DNA of 28,420 bases from Bacillota bacterium (lineage in GTDB: Bacteria; Bacillota; Clostridia; DSM-8532). Position numbers and translations under genes: made by a program. The notes beneath the pieces were generated by a model. The model saw only the letters and a program-made list of their open reading frames with translations, searched no databases and had not been told where the DNA came from. Of this stretch, positions 1-6,581 are shown in pieces; within the stretch, counting starts at the first letter, position 1; every line of letters starts with the position of its first letter. Where the stretch lies: assembly GCA_023415205.1 (NCBI GenBank), contig JAEZLR010000015.1, forward strand, positions 1 to 28,420. The letters run 5' to 3'.

Positions 1-28
1 CATAAAATGATTGTATAATCGTATTCAT
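1..28 (-). CDS. ISLre2 transposase, 5' fragment only
   Basis: This is the first nine codons of the transposase, starting at the ATG whose complement is at 26-28, with GGAGG about seven bases upstream. It is identical to codons 1-9 of the full gene at 26954-28321. It is partial because the window ends, and there is no sign of a frameshift. Confidence 0.7.
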
Positions 29-123
29 AAGAGACCTCCGTTTTGATTGCGTTTTCTTTGCAAAAAACATTTTATCAGAAAGGTTGGTCTCTTATCTTAT
101 TTTTTCCTACAGTAACTTTACAC
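1..123 (-). mobile_element. Truncated upstream end of an ISLre2-family IS (cut by window edge)
   Basis: These bases are identical to the upstream end of the complete IS at the other end of the window. They contain the first nine codons of the transposase on the minus strand (ATG at 28-26), its GGAGG ribosome-binding site, the leader, and the terminal inverted repeat (106-123). The IS body lies outside the window. The identity continues to base 127, four bases past the repeat end, and then the window stops. A second genomic IS copy or an assembly overlap could both explain this. Confidence 0.85.
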
Positions 124-154
124 TAACTATGACCCCTTATGCACATAAGAACTC

Positions 155-183
155 TTGCATCGACAAAAGAACAATGGTAGCAT
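155..183 (+). promoter_or_regulatory. Candidate sigma-A promoter for the transglutaminase-like gene
   Basis: TTGCAT (155-160) and TAGCAT (178-183) are separated by 17 bases, about 30 bases before the gene start. Both hexamers are only partial matches to consensus. A short palindrome, TTATGCACATAA (137-148), lies just upstream and could be an operator. It lies outside the IS, so the gene seems to carry its own signal. Confidence 0.35.
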
Positions 184-217
184 AGCAATAAGGAAACTTT
201 AAGGAGTTGAGAATGAA

Positions 218-811
218 ATGCCTGACCCAAAGCCCGAGAGGCCGGATGTTAATGATTATCTGGAATGTACCGATTACATCGATGGTGACCATTTCTTGGT
301 TGAGGAAGCTGCGGAGCAGCTTACATACGGTCTCAAGGACAACATCTCAAAAGCCCGAGTCCTCTATCAATTTGTAAAGGATCAAATCTTCCACTCTTTC
401 AAAATCAGTGCGACCAGTGTAACAATAAAAGCGTCAGAAGTGTTGGATAAGGGGCATGGAATTTGTTATGCCCAGGCGCATCTTTTAGCCGCTCTTATGA
501 GAGCCTCTGGAATTCCCGCCGGACTATGCTATCAGATTGTTTATGATCAGGAGGCGGAACAGCTCGTCGTTCATGGCTTTAATGCTGTGTACCTTAAGGA
601 ACTAGACAAATGGATTCGTCTGGATGCCAGCCGCGATGATTCATGGAGCTTCAATACCGAACAGGAATCCCCCTTACTTGCCGTAAATAAGGCTTTAGGT
701 GAGTATGATGACCATGTGGTTTACCTGTCACCCAGCCGACGTGTCATCAATGCTCTTGAGGCCTCCGAAACAGTGGAGGCATTGAGACATCTCTTACCTT
801 CCAAGATTTGA
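218..811 (+). CDS. Transglutaminase-like superfamily protein
   Basis: This 197-residue protein has the core of the transglutaminase-like (PF01841) papain-like fold. The catalytic triad is visible: Cys83 in GHGICYAQA, His119 in VVHGFNAVYL and Asp136 in WIRLDAS. There is no signal peptide or membrane segment, so it is probably cytoplasmic. Members of this family act as proteases, peptidases or amidases as well as cross-linkers, and the substrate cannot be told from sequence. The start has AAGGAG (201-206) 11 bases upstream. An ATG at 213 is better spaced but opens a different, short frame. The gene runs against tlyA, and their 3' ends overlap by 18 bases. It stands alone on the plus strand between the IS and the dxs operon. 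Confidence 0.8.
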   Translation: MPDPKPERPDVNDYLECTDYIDGDHFLVEEAAEQLTYGLKDNISKARVLYQFVKDQIFHSFKISATSVTIKASEVLDKGHGICYAQAHLLAALMRASGIPAGLCYQIVYDQEAEQLVVHGFNAVYLKELDKWIRLDASRDDSWSFNTEQESPLLAVNKALGEYDDHVVYLSPSRRVINALEASETVEALRHLLPSKI

Positions 812-1597
812 GAAGGCTTCCTTAACAATGTCAGCAACTGGAATATCTGCTTTATCGGAAGACGAACCATTCACGAGATAAAGCAGGTATTCAATATTTC
901 CTTCGGGGCCGGTTATGGGGGAATAGGAAAGACCCACCACAGAGAAGGCCAGAGCTTTCGCAGTTGCTATGATCGCTTCAATGACCTCCTCATGAACCTT
1001 TGGCTCTCTGACCACACCCTTTTTCCCCACTTTTTCTCTACCCGCCTCAAACTGAGGCTTAATCAGACAGACGACTCTGCCCCCTTCTTTAACAAGGCTC
1101 TTTAAAGGGGGGAGAATGAGCTTGAGGGAAATAAAGGAAACATCTGCCGAGCCAAAATCTAAGGGCTCCGGGATTACCTCCGGGGTTACATAACGGAAAT
1201 TGGTCCGCTCCATACAAACCACCCTAGGATGGTTCCTAAGCTCCCAGGCCAGTTGTCCATAGCCCACATCAACGGCATAGACCTTACTTGCGCCATTCTT
1301 TAGCATCACATCAGTAAATCCCCCGGTGGAAGCACCTACATCCACACAGACAGCCCCTTCAAGGTTTAAGCCGAACTCCCGGATGGCTTTTTCAAGCTTA
1401 AGCCCCCCTCGGCTGACATAGGGTATGGCATGGCCTTTGACTTCTATGCTGCAGTCGGGATCATAGGCAGCCCCAGGCTTGTCGCTACGTTCACCATTCA
1501 CATACACCAAACCTGCCATAATGGCCCCTCTGGCCTTTTCACGGCTCTCAAACAGTCCCTTGGTATGAAGAATAATATCTAATCGCTCTTTGGCCAT
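794..1597 (-). CDS. tlyA: TlyA family rRNA (cytidine-2'-O)-methyltransferase
   Basis: TlyA proteins (YqxC in Bacillus) 2'-O-methylate ribosomal RNA cytidines; the hemolysin label is historical. The 267-residue protein has an N-terminal S4 RNA-binding domain (about residues 3-60, with GLVYVNGERSDKPG) and an FtsJ/RrmJ-type Rossmann methyltransferase domain. The SAM-binding motif is VDVGASTGGFTD (about 85-96), and the catalytic DVSF (152-155) and LIKPQFE (around 179-185) motifs are present. Length is normal for the family. The ATG is preceded by GAGG. It is the last gene of the nusB-to-dxs operon, 63 bases after dxs, and its 3' end overlaps the convergent transglutaminase-like gene by 18 bases. 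Confidence 0.93.
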   Translation of the reverse strand: MAKERLDIILHTKGLFESREKARGAIMAGLVYVNGERSDKPGAAYDPDCSIEVKGHAIPYVSRGGLKLEKAIREFGLNLEGAVCVDVGASTGGFTDVMLKNGASKVYAVDVGYGQLAWELRNHPRVVCMERTNFRYVTPEVIPEPLDFGSADVSFISLKLILPPLKSLVKEGGRVVCLIKPQFEAGREKVGKKGVVREPKVHEEVIEAIIATAKALAFSVVGLSYSPITGPEGNIEYLLYLVNGSSSDKADIPVADIVKEAFSNLGR

Positions 1598-1624
1598 TTT
1601 ATCCTCACAGTTTCTTTTTACTAT

Positions 1625-1650
1625 AAGCCCTGGGTATCAGCCCTAGGCTT
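1625..1650 (-). other. Intercistronic hairpin between dxs and tlyA
   Basis: On the minus strand AAGCCT pairs with GGGCTT, followed by an A-A mismatch and GGG/CCC closing a six-base loop. No U-run follows, so it is not a standard terminator. It may be an RNA processing or stability element between dxs and tlyA. Confidence 0.35.
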
Positions 1651-1660
1651 TAAAGGGGAT

Positions 1661-3553
1661 TCACTTTCCAGCAGATATTTTAAATTCATTTAATATAGCG
1701 GATTTAATGCCCTGTGCATCTAGCCCGTACTGTTTATAGATCAGACTTCTTTCCCCATGTTCAATGCCGCGGTCCGGAAGCCCGAGAATCTGAGTCTGAA
1801 CGTTCAGACGGCTGGCACATAGAAGATCGGTTACATAGGAGCCAAAGCCTCCGCTTTGTATCACATCCTGAATAACCACCACAGAGCCTGTTTTTTTAGC
1901 CGAGGTCAGAATAAGGTCATCATCTACCGGCCTTAAGAAGCGCGGATGGATGACCTCGCAGGAAACACCCTCCCTTTCAAGGAGCTCCGAAACCTCCAGG
2001 GCTGTATGGACCATATGGCCAGCACCAATGAGGGTAACATCGCGGCCTTCCTTTAGGCAGAGGCCCTTCCCGTAAACCAGGGGACTATCGCTCCCTGTAA
2101 ATTCGCAGCCGGAGCCTCTGGGATATCGCAGGGCAATGGGGCCGTTATGATGCATAATGGCATAATCCAGCATCTGAACAAGCTCATGGGGAGAGGCAGG
2201 GGATAGAATGGCTATATGGGGAATGGTGTATAAAAAGGCCACATCATAGATTCCCTGATGGGTCTCCCCGTCATCCCCGACTACTCCAGCCCGGTCAATG
2301 GCCAATACCACCTTGAGATTCTGAAGGGCTATATCATGAAGAATCTGGTCATAGGCCCTTTGTAAAAAAGTGGAGTAGATGGCTACCACCGGCTTCACAC
2401 CGCCCATGGCCAACCCTGCGGCAAGGGTCACCGCATGCTGCTCGGCTATCCCCACATCAAACAAACGCTTGGGGAAGGCCTCTCGGAAGGGGCCCAAGCC
2501 TGTTCCGTCGGTCATGGCAGCGGTAATGGCAACAATATTTGCATCCTTTAAGGCAAGATCGCATAGCTTTTTGCCGAAAACGCTGGAATAGTTCATGCTT
2601 CCCGGCTTGATGACCTGGCCGGTCTCTATCTCAAAGGGGGCTATCCCATGAAAAACCGCCGGCTGCGCCTCGGCATACTTATAACCCTTTCCCTTGACAG
2701 TGGATACATGTACGAGCACAGGCCCCTTCATGGTTTTTGCGTGTTCAAGAACCGAGACCATTTCACGGATATTATGGCCATCTATGGGTCCAAAATAGCG
2801 AAAGCCAAGGTCTTCAAAAAACATGGCAGGTACGAACATGCTTTTCATAGCTGCCTTGAGCTTATGAACAAATTTTCTGAGCCTTCTTCCCTTCCTGGGA
2901 AAGGAATCTATAAAGGCCTGCATGGATTCACGTGTTTTGTAGTAAAAAGGCCTGACGCGCACCTTGCTCAGATAGCGGGAAAGTCCTCCTACATTGGGGG
3001 CGATGGACATCCCATTATCATTGAGGATAATGAGGAGATTGGTCCGGGATATGCCCGCATCATTCAAAGCTTCCAGAGCCATTCCTCCCGAAAGAGCCCC
3101 ATCCCCTATGACCGCAACTACCGTGTACTTTTCACCCTTTAAATCCCTGGCTCGAGCCATGCCCAGGGCCGCCGAGATAGAGGTGCTGCTATGTCCTGTA
3201 TTGAAGGCATCGTAGGGGCTTTCCTGGGTTTTGGGGAAGCCGGATAATCCATGGAGTTGCCTTAGCGTTCTGAAGGCGTCCATCCGGCCTGTTAGTATTT
3301 TATGCACATAGGTCTGATGCCCCACATCCCAGATAATTTTATCCAAGGGGGCATTAAGAACTCTATGAAGGGCCAGGGTGAGCTCTACCACCCCTAGATT
3401 GGAAGCGATGTGGCCCCCCGTCTTTGAAACCGTATGAATTAGAAAGTCACGAATTTCATCGGCCAATGAGTTCAACTCAACAAAGCTTAGGTCTTTAAGT
3501 TCTCTAGGATTACTGATCCGGGCCAAAAGGCCGTGATCCATATTTTCGCTCAA
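1661..3553 (-). CDS. dxs: 1-deoxy-D-xylulose-5-phosphate synthase
   Basis: Dxs condenses pyruvate and glyceraldehyde 3-phosphate using thiamine diphosphate, the first step of the MEP isoprenoid pathway. The thiamine-binding motif runs from GDGALSGG to IILNDN (about residues 150-180), with VGHQTYVHK near 77-85. The transketolase-like C-terminal half has the pyrimidine-domain stretch VGDDGETHQGIYD. The start is uncertain. A frame opens with GTG at 3565, but GAGGTG there is better read as the ribosome-binding site for the TTG at 3553, nine bases away. The ATG at 3541 has no well-placed site. About 630 residues is normal. It follows oapA closely (18 bases from the TTG start) and supplies precursor for ispA in the same operon. 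Confidence 0.95.
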   Translation of the reverse strand: MSENMDHGLLARISNPRELKDLSFVELNSLADEIRDFLIHTVSKTGGHIASNLGVVELTLALHRVLNAPLDKIIWDVGHQTYVHKILTGRMDAFRTLRQLHGLSGFPKTQESPYDAFNTGHSSTSISAALGMARARDLKGEKYTVVAVIGDGALSGGMALEALNDAGISRTNLLIILNDNGMSIAPNVGGLSRYLSKVRVRPFYYKTRESMQAFIDSFPRKGRRLRKFVHKLKAAMKSMFVPAMFFEDLGFRYFGPIDGHNIREMVSVLEHAKTMKGPVLVHVSTVKGKGYKYAEAQPAVFHGIAPFEIETGQVIKPGSMNYSSVFGKKLCDLALKDANIVAITAAMTDGTGLGPFREAFPKRLFDVGIAEQHAVTLAAGLAMGGVKPVVAIYSTFLQRAYDQILHDIALQNLKVVLAIDRAGVVGDDGETHQGIYDVAFLYTIPHIAILSPASPHELVQMLDYAIMHHNGPIALRYPRGSGCEFTGSDSPLVYGKGLCLKEGRDVTLIGAGHMVHTALEVSELLEREGVSCEVIHPRFLRPVDDDLILTSAKKTGSVVVIQDVIQSGGFGSYVTDLLCASRLNVQTQILGLPDRGIEHGERSLIYKQYGLDAQGIKSAILNEFKISAGK

Positions 3554-3571
3554 TGAACAGAACACCTCAAA

Positions 3572-4225
3572 TCAGTTGCTTTTTTGATCCTTTCCTTTTT
3601 TCCCCCTTTTCCCAGGTGAAAAAACAGAAAGTATCCTTCCAGCCTTATACACAATATAATTGGCATTATTAATACCGATATTCTTAGCAAATCCTTTACC
3701 GCCTACGGTCAACGCAGCAATAAAGGCTCCGATGATCACCTCAATCAGAGAAGCCCGGACATGGTCAGAAAAAACACGAAAAACAATGGCGGTTCCCGCC
3801 GCACCACTAACAACACTGCAAATATCGCCCACCACATCGTTACAGAAGCTGGATACACGGGGGGCATTACGAAGGAGTATAATGGACTGTCTGGCACCTC
3901 TTATTTTCTTGGAGGCCATGGAATGAAACGGTGTTTCATCCGCCGCAGTAACAGCCATACCCACCACGTCAAAGATAACGCCCACCAGAATGATACCCAG
4001 CACCACCAAGGCGGCCAGGGGTGGAGAAATGACTTTAAAAATACTGGTTGAGGCAAAGAGTATCAAAAGTGATAGGGTAAAGGATATGAATGTAATAAAA
4101 AGACCCCAGAGAATGTGTTTTTTCTCTATCCCAGAGCCTTTTTTAACCGGAACACTTTCTTTTGACAATTGAATATATTTGTCAAAAAGTTTGAAGTACT
4201 TCCTCTCAGATTTATCTTGTTCCAA
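3572..4225 (-). CDS. oapA: OapA, OLE RNA-associated membrane protein (DUF21-like)
   Basis: This 217-residue membrane protein resembles the transmembrane DUF21/CNNM domain but lacks the CBS and CorC domains of full CorB transporters. Visible are about four hydrophobic segments (roughly residues 38-60, 66-90, 128-150 and 160-178), the DUF21-like segment around AADETPFHSMASKKIRGA, the conserved NDVVGDI, and Lys/Arg-rich ends. In Bacillus halodurans, OapA binds OLE RNA and brings it to the membrane. The assignment rests on this domain type plus location directly after the OLE RNA and directly before dxs. The start is TTG with AGGA seven bases upstream. Some databases call relatives Mg2+/Co2+ transporter CorB, but transport is not shown. 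Confidence 0.82.
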   Translation of the reverse strand: MEQDKSERKYFKLFDKYIQLSKESVPVKKGSGIEKKHILWGLFITFISFTLSLLILFASTSIFKVISPPLAALVVLGIILVGVIFDVVGMAVTAADETPFHSMASKKIRGARQSIILLRNAPRVSSFCNDVVGDICSVVSGAAGTAIVFRVFSDHVRASLIEVIIGAFIAALTVGGKGFAKNIGINNANYIVYKAGRILSVFSPGKRGKKGKDQKSN

Positions 4226-4298
4226 GGCACGATCCTGCTTTCCTTACATAACAATAATCGTAGAGTGAATAAATCCAATGGATGAAAGCCAAGATAAT

Positions 4299-4927
4299 AT
4301 CAACAGGATGGCAACTATACGAGTAAATTTTGCGTCTTAGGTCAGGCAGGTTTTCCCCACAAGCTACCGAATCGTCGCCGTTCCGGTGGTTACCCTTTAA
4401 AGCGTGCGTTGAGGGGTTACCCCCTTCAAAGCCTGATCGCCACTTAGTCCACACTGCAATCCCCGTATGGTTTCATAAAATAACAGCCTAGGGGTTTTCC
4501 CCTGGAGTCTTACCTGACTTTTAGCCTCTTTTGCACTGTTGGTTTCAAACGGCAATATTGCTTATGTACCGGCCAGTACATAAACACGTGATCCGTTATC
4601 CCTCCAAACCGCACTCAAGGCAGGCTACACTGTCCACAGCACCGAAAAAGCGATACCGCATGACAGGTTTACTCCCTCATCGTAGTCAAGATTTCTATCG
4701 CGTGAAAGCGGGGCAATCTGTCTCCCACAATTGAGGGTCTCCGCGGAAGAGGGGTCAAATCCTGCATGCCATTGCAGGTTGCCCCTAATCCTTAACTCCC
4801 AGCATCAACCCATCACTGGGCGTAACAAGCCGACACAAGGAACTTCATCGATGTGCCCTTTAACGGATTTTTAGGCCCGTCTTCAAAGCAGGCAGTACTG
4901 ACTAGGATACTGCGCCATCCTGATGAT
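4299..4927 (-). ncRNA. ole: OLE RNA (Ornate, Large, Extremophilic)
   Basis: This 629-nt non-coding RNA lies between the DUF212 gene and oapA. Its ends form a long closing helix: CAGGATGGC (4922-4914) pairs perfectly with GCCATCCTG (4312-4304), and after one U-U mismatch four more pairs join 4927-4924 with 4299-4302. Internal hairpins include CCTGCA/TGCAGG (4761-4778) nested in AGGGG/CCCCT (4750-4786), an eight-pair TTATGTAC/GTACATAA stem (4562-4583), a GGGG/CCCC stem with an AAAA loop (4488-4505), and an AGGGG/CCCCT stem with a GUAA GNRA loop (4412-4425). No reading frame in the interval looks protein-like. Known OLE RNAs are about 600 nt, lie beside oapA in the ispA-dxs operon, bind OapA at the membrane, and affect cold, alcohol and Mg2+ stress responses. 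The family assignment is by context and architecture, not by alignment. Confidence 0.88.
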
Positions 4928-4943
4928 CTTTCTATGGAAGAAT

Positions 4944-4973
4944 ATTATACACCAAATAAACGGTTTATGCAAA
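4944..4973 (-). promoter_or_regulatory. Candidate dedicated promoter for OLE RNA and oapA
   Basis: On the minus strand a perfect TATAAT (4949-4944) has TTGCAT (4972-4967) 17 bases upstream, or TTTGCA with an 18-base spacer. The predicted start, near 4937, is about ten bases before the OLE closing helix. The -35 lies inside the last codons of the DUF212 gene. This would allow OLE, oapA, dxs and tlyA to be expressed apart from nusB-ispA. Confidence 0.5.
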
Positions 4974-5408
4974 CAGGATACCGACCATCATGCCCAAAGC
5001 GGCTCCTGCGATCACTTGTACAGGAGTATGGCCCAAAAGCACCTTCAGCTCTTTTTCAAGCTTTATTTCCGCAGAATGGTAAACCAGCTTGTTGAGTACT
5101 TCTGCTTGCTTTCCTGCGGCCCGCCTGACCCCTGTGGCATCGGACATCACAATAAAGGCTAAGATTACGCCTATGGCAAAAATTCCTGAGTTAAAGCCAT
5201 TCTCGATGCCAAGAACCGTGGCAAGACATACTGAAATGGCACTGTGGGAGCTGGGCATCCCCCCCGATGCTACAAACTTTCTAAAATCCACCTTGTGATG
5301 TTGTAGATAAAAATGAATAAATTTAATAAACTGTGCCAAAAACCATGAGAAAATAGGTAGGAAAATTGCCTTATTCGTAATGATGCCTTCAAAAAATGCC
5401 AATTTCAA
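4965..5408 (-). CDS. Divergent PAP2 family (DUF212/YuiD-like) membrane protein
   Basis: This 147-residue integral membrane protein belongs to the divergent PAP2 family (DUF212). The signature is FVASGGMPSSHSAISVCLATVLG (about residues 45-67), followed by a hydrophobic stretch and SDATGVRRAAGKQAEVLN. The C-terminus has LGHTPVQVIAGAALG. The SGGMPSSHSA part resembles phosphatase motif 2 of PAP2/haloperoxidase enzymes, so lipid-phosphate phosphatase activity is possible; a role on isoprenyl phosphates would fit its place after ispA, but this is inference. The start is TTG at 5408 (AGGGGG close upstream) or TTG at 5402, which is better spaced. It immediately precedes the OLE RNA, as in other OLE loci. 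Confidence 0.85.
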   Translation of the reverse strand: MKLAFFEGIITNKAIFLPIFSWFLAQFIKFIHFYLQHHKVDFRKFVASGGMPSSHSAISVCLATVLGIENGFNSGIFAIGVILAFIVMSDATGVRRAAGKQAEVLNKLVYHSAEIKLEKELKVLLGHTPVQVIAGAALGMMVGILFA

Positions 5409-5437
5409 AACTCCCCCTGGTTTATTTATAAGCTCCG

Positions 5438-6325
5438 CTATTTATCTCTCTGGGCGATGTAGGCTGCCATCTCAATGAGAAACTCGCTATTCTCAATAGG
5501 CTTAACTGCTTCCACGGCCTGTTCCACCGAGAACTTCAGGCGTTCCTTAGCCGCCTTGAGGCCCAACAAGGTCACAAAGGTTGATTTATTGTTTCTTTCA
5601 TCGCTTCTAAGAGGTTTTCCTACTATTTCACTGTTTCCTTCAAGATCCAGGATATCGTCTTTGATCTGGAAGGCCAGCCCAATATGCAGGGCATAGGACT
5701 CCAAAGCACAATATACGCTCTCATCAGCATTTAAAAGAATAGCGGGGACAAGGGTTGCCACTTTAATAAGGGCCCCTGTTTTTTTTCGATGCATGGTACA
5801 GAGCTCCTCATAGGTGAGCTTCCGCTCCTCTGCTTCCATGTCCATAACCTGACCACCGATCATCCCCCCAGTGCCCGAGGCGCAGGCAATGAGATGGGCG
5901 GCTTTTAAGCAGGCCTCTTGGTTATCCCTGTTGTTCAGCGTTTCCTTCAAAAGAGTCTCAAAGGCCAGATTCAATAAGCCATCACCCGCTAAAAGCGCCA
6001 TAGCCTCGCTGTAGACCTTATGATTGGTTGGTCTTCCTCTTCTCATATCGTCATTATCCATGCAAGGTAGATCGTCATGGATGAGCGAATAGGTGTGTAT
6101 CAGTTCGATGGCACAGGCAAAGGGCAGAACCTCCTGGGTTTTCCCCCCTAGCATCTGGCAAACAGCCAGGGATAAAATCGGTCTAAGCCTTTTTCCACCT
6201 GCTAAAAGACTATAATTCATGGCTTCATGAATCTTCTTCTCGGGAGTCTCTTCAATGGTTATAAGTCCCTTGATCCATTGCTCCACTTGCTCCAAATAAC
6301 GCTTAACATCAGAATCAAAACTCAT
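5438..6325 (-). CDS. ispA: Farnesyl diphosphate synthase (polyprenyl synthetase family)
   Basis: IspA joins isopentenyl diphosphate to dimethylallyl and geranyl diphosphate to make farnesyl diphosphate. From ATG 6325 it has 295 residues, typical for IspA. The first Asp-rich motif is HDDLPCMDND (D84, D85, D90), the second is KDDILD (223-227), and GGKRLRP (43-49) binds pyrophosphate. YSLIHDD before the first motif is the usual short-chain pattern of bacterial IspA. The open frame extends upstream to 6382 inside xseB, but ATG 6325, seven bases after the xseB stop, gives the family length. Its ribosome-binding site is weak (GGA), suggesting translational coupling to xseB. Confidence 0.94.
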   Translation of the reverse strand: MSFDSDVKRYLEQVEQWIKGLITIEETPEKKIHEAMNYSLLAGGKRLRPILSLAVCQMLGGKTQEVLPFACAIELIHTYSLIHDDLPCMDNDDMRRGRPTNHKVYSEAMALLAGDGLLNLAFETLLKETLNNRDNQEACLKAAHLIACASGTGGMIGGQVMDMEAEERKLTYEELCTMHRKKTGALIKVATLVPAILLNADESVYCALESYALHIGLAFQIKDDILDLEGNSEIVGKPLRSDERNNKSTFVTLLGLKAAKERLKFSVEQAVEAVKPIENSEFLIEMAAYIAQRDK

Positions 6326-6332
6326 TTTTCCA

Positions 6333-6575
6333 TCAGTCTTCGGTAAGAAAGTCCTTCTCGACGACTCCATCCTTCCCTTCAATCAGTAGGGTTATACGCT
6401 TTTCTATATCATCCAACTTCTTGTTGCACAGCCTGACAAGGCTAATGCCCTTCTCGAACATTTTGATGGAATCCTCCAATGTCAGCTCTCCGCTTTCAAG
6501 AAGGTTCACTACGCCCTCAAGCTCCAACGCCGCCTGTTCATAAGGCATGTTGGCTTGTCCTTCAGCTTTTCCCAT
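6333..6575 (-). CDS. xseB: Exodeoxyribonuclease VII small subunit
   Basis: XseB is the small, helical subunit of exonuclease VII, which degrades single-stranded DNA to oligonucleotides. The 80 residues show the family pattern: YEQAALELEGVVNLLESGEL, LEDSIKMFEKGISLVRLCNKKLDD and an acidic tail. The start lies six bases after the xseA stop, and its ribosome-binding site (AGGGGG) is within the last codons of xseA. It ends seven bases before ispA. Confidence 0.95.
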   Translation of the reverse strand: MGKAEGQANMPYEQAALELEGVVNLLESGELTLEDSIKMFEKGISLVRLCNKKLDDIEKRITLLIEGKDGVVEKDFLTED

Positions 6576-6581
6576 TCTTAA

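Larger units (their letters stand above)
1..127. repeat. Terminal direct repeat, copy 1 of 2 (127 bp, exact)
   Basis: Bases 1-127 match bases 28294-28420 exactly and in the same orientation. The repeat covers the IS upstream end plus four further bases (TAAC). The two copies sit exactly at the two window ends, as in a contig that closes on itself in an assembly graph. Confidence 0.95.

Noticed and set aside
2648..3142. A 164-codon plus-strand frame opposite dxs
   Set aside because: It is antisense to a strongly conserved enzyme, has no ribosome-binding site and matches no family I know.
4531..5162. Plus-strand open frames in 4531-4734, 4853-5095 and 4923-5162, and a minus-strand frame at 4212-4454
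   Set aside because: They lie across the OLE RNA or antisense to the DUF212 gene, lack ribosome-binding sites, and their translations are rich in Arg, His, Pro and Cys with no recognisable domain.
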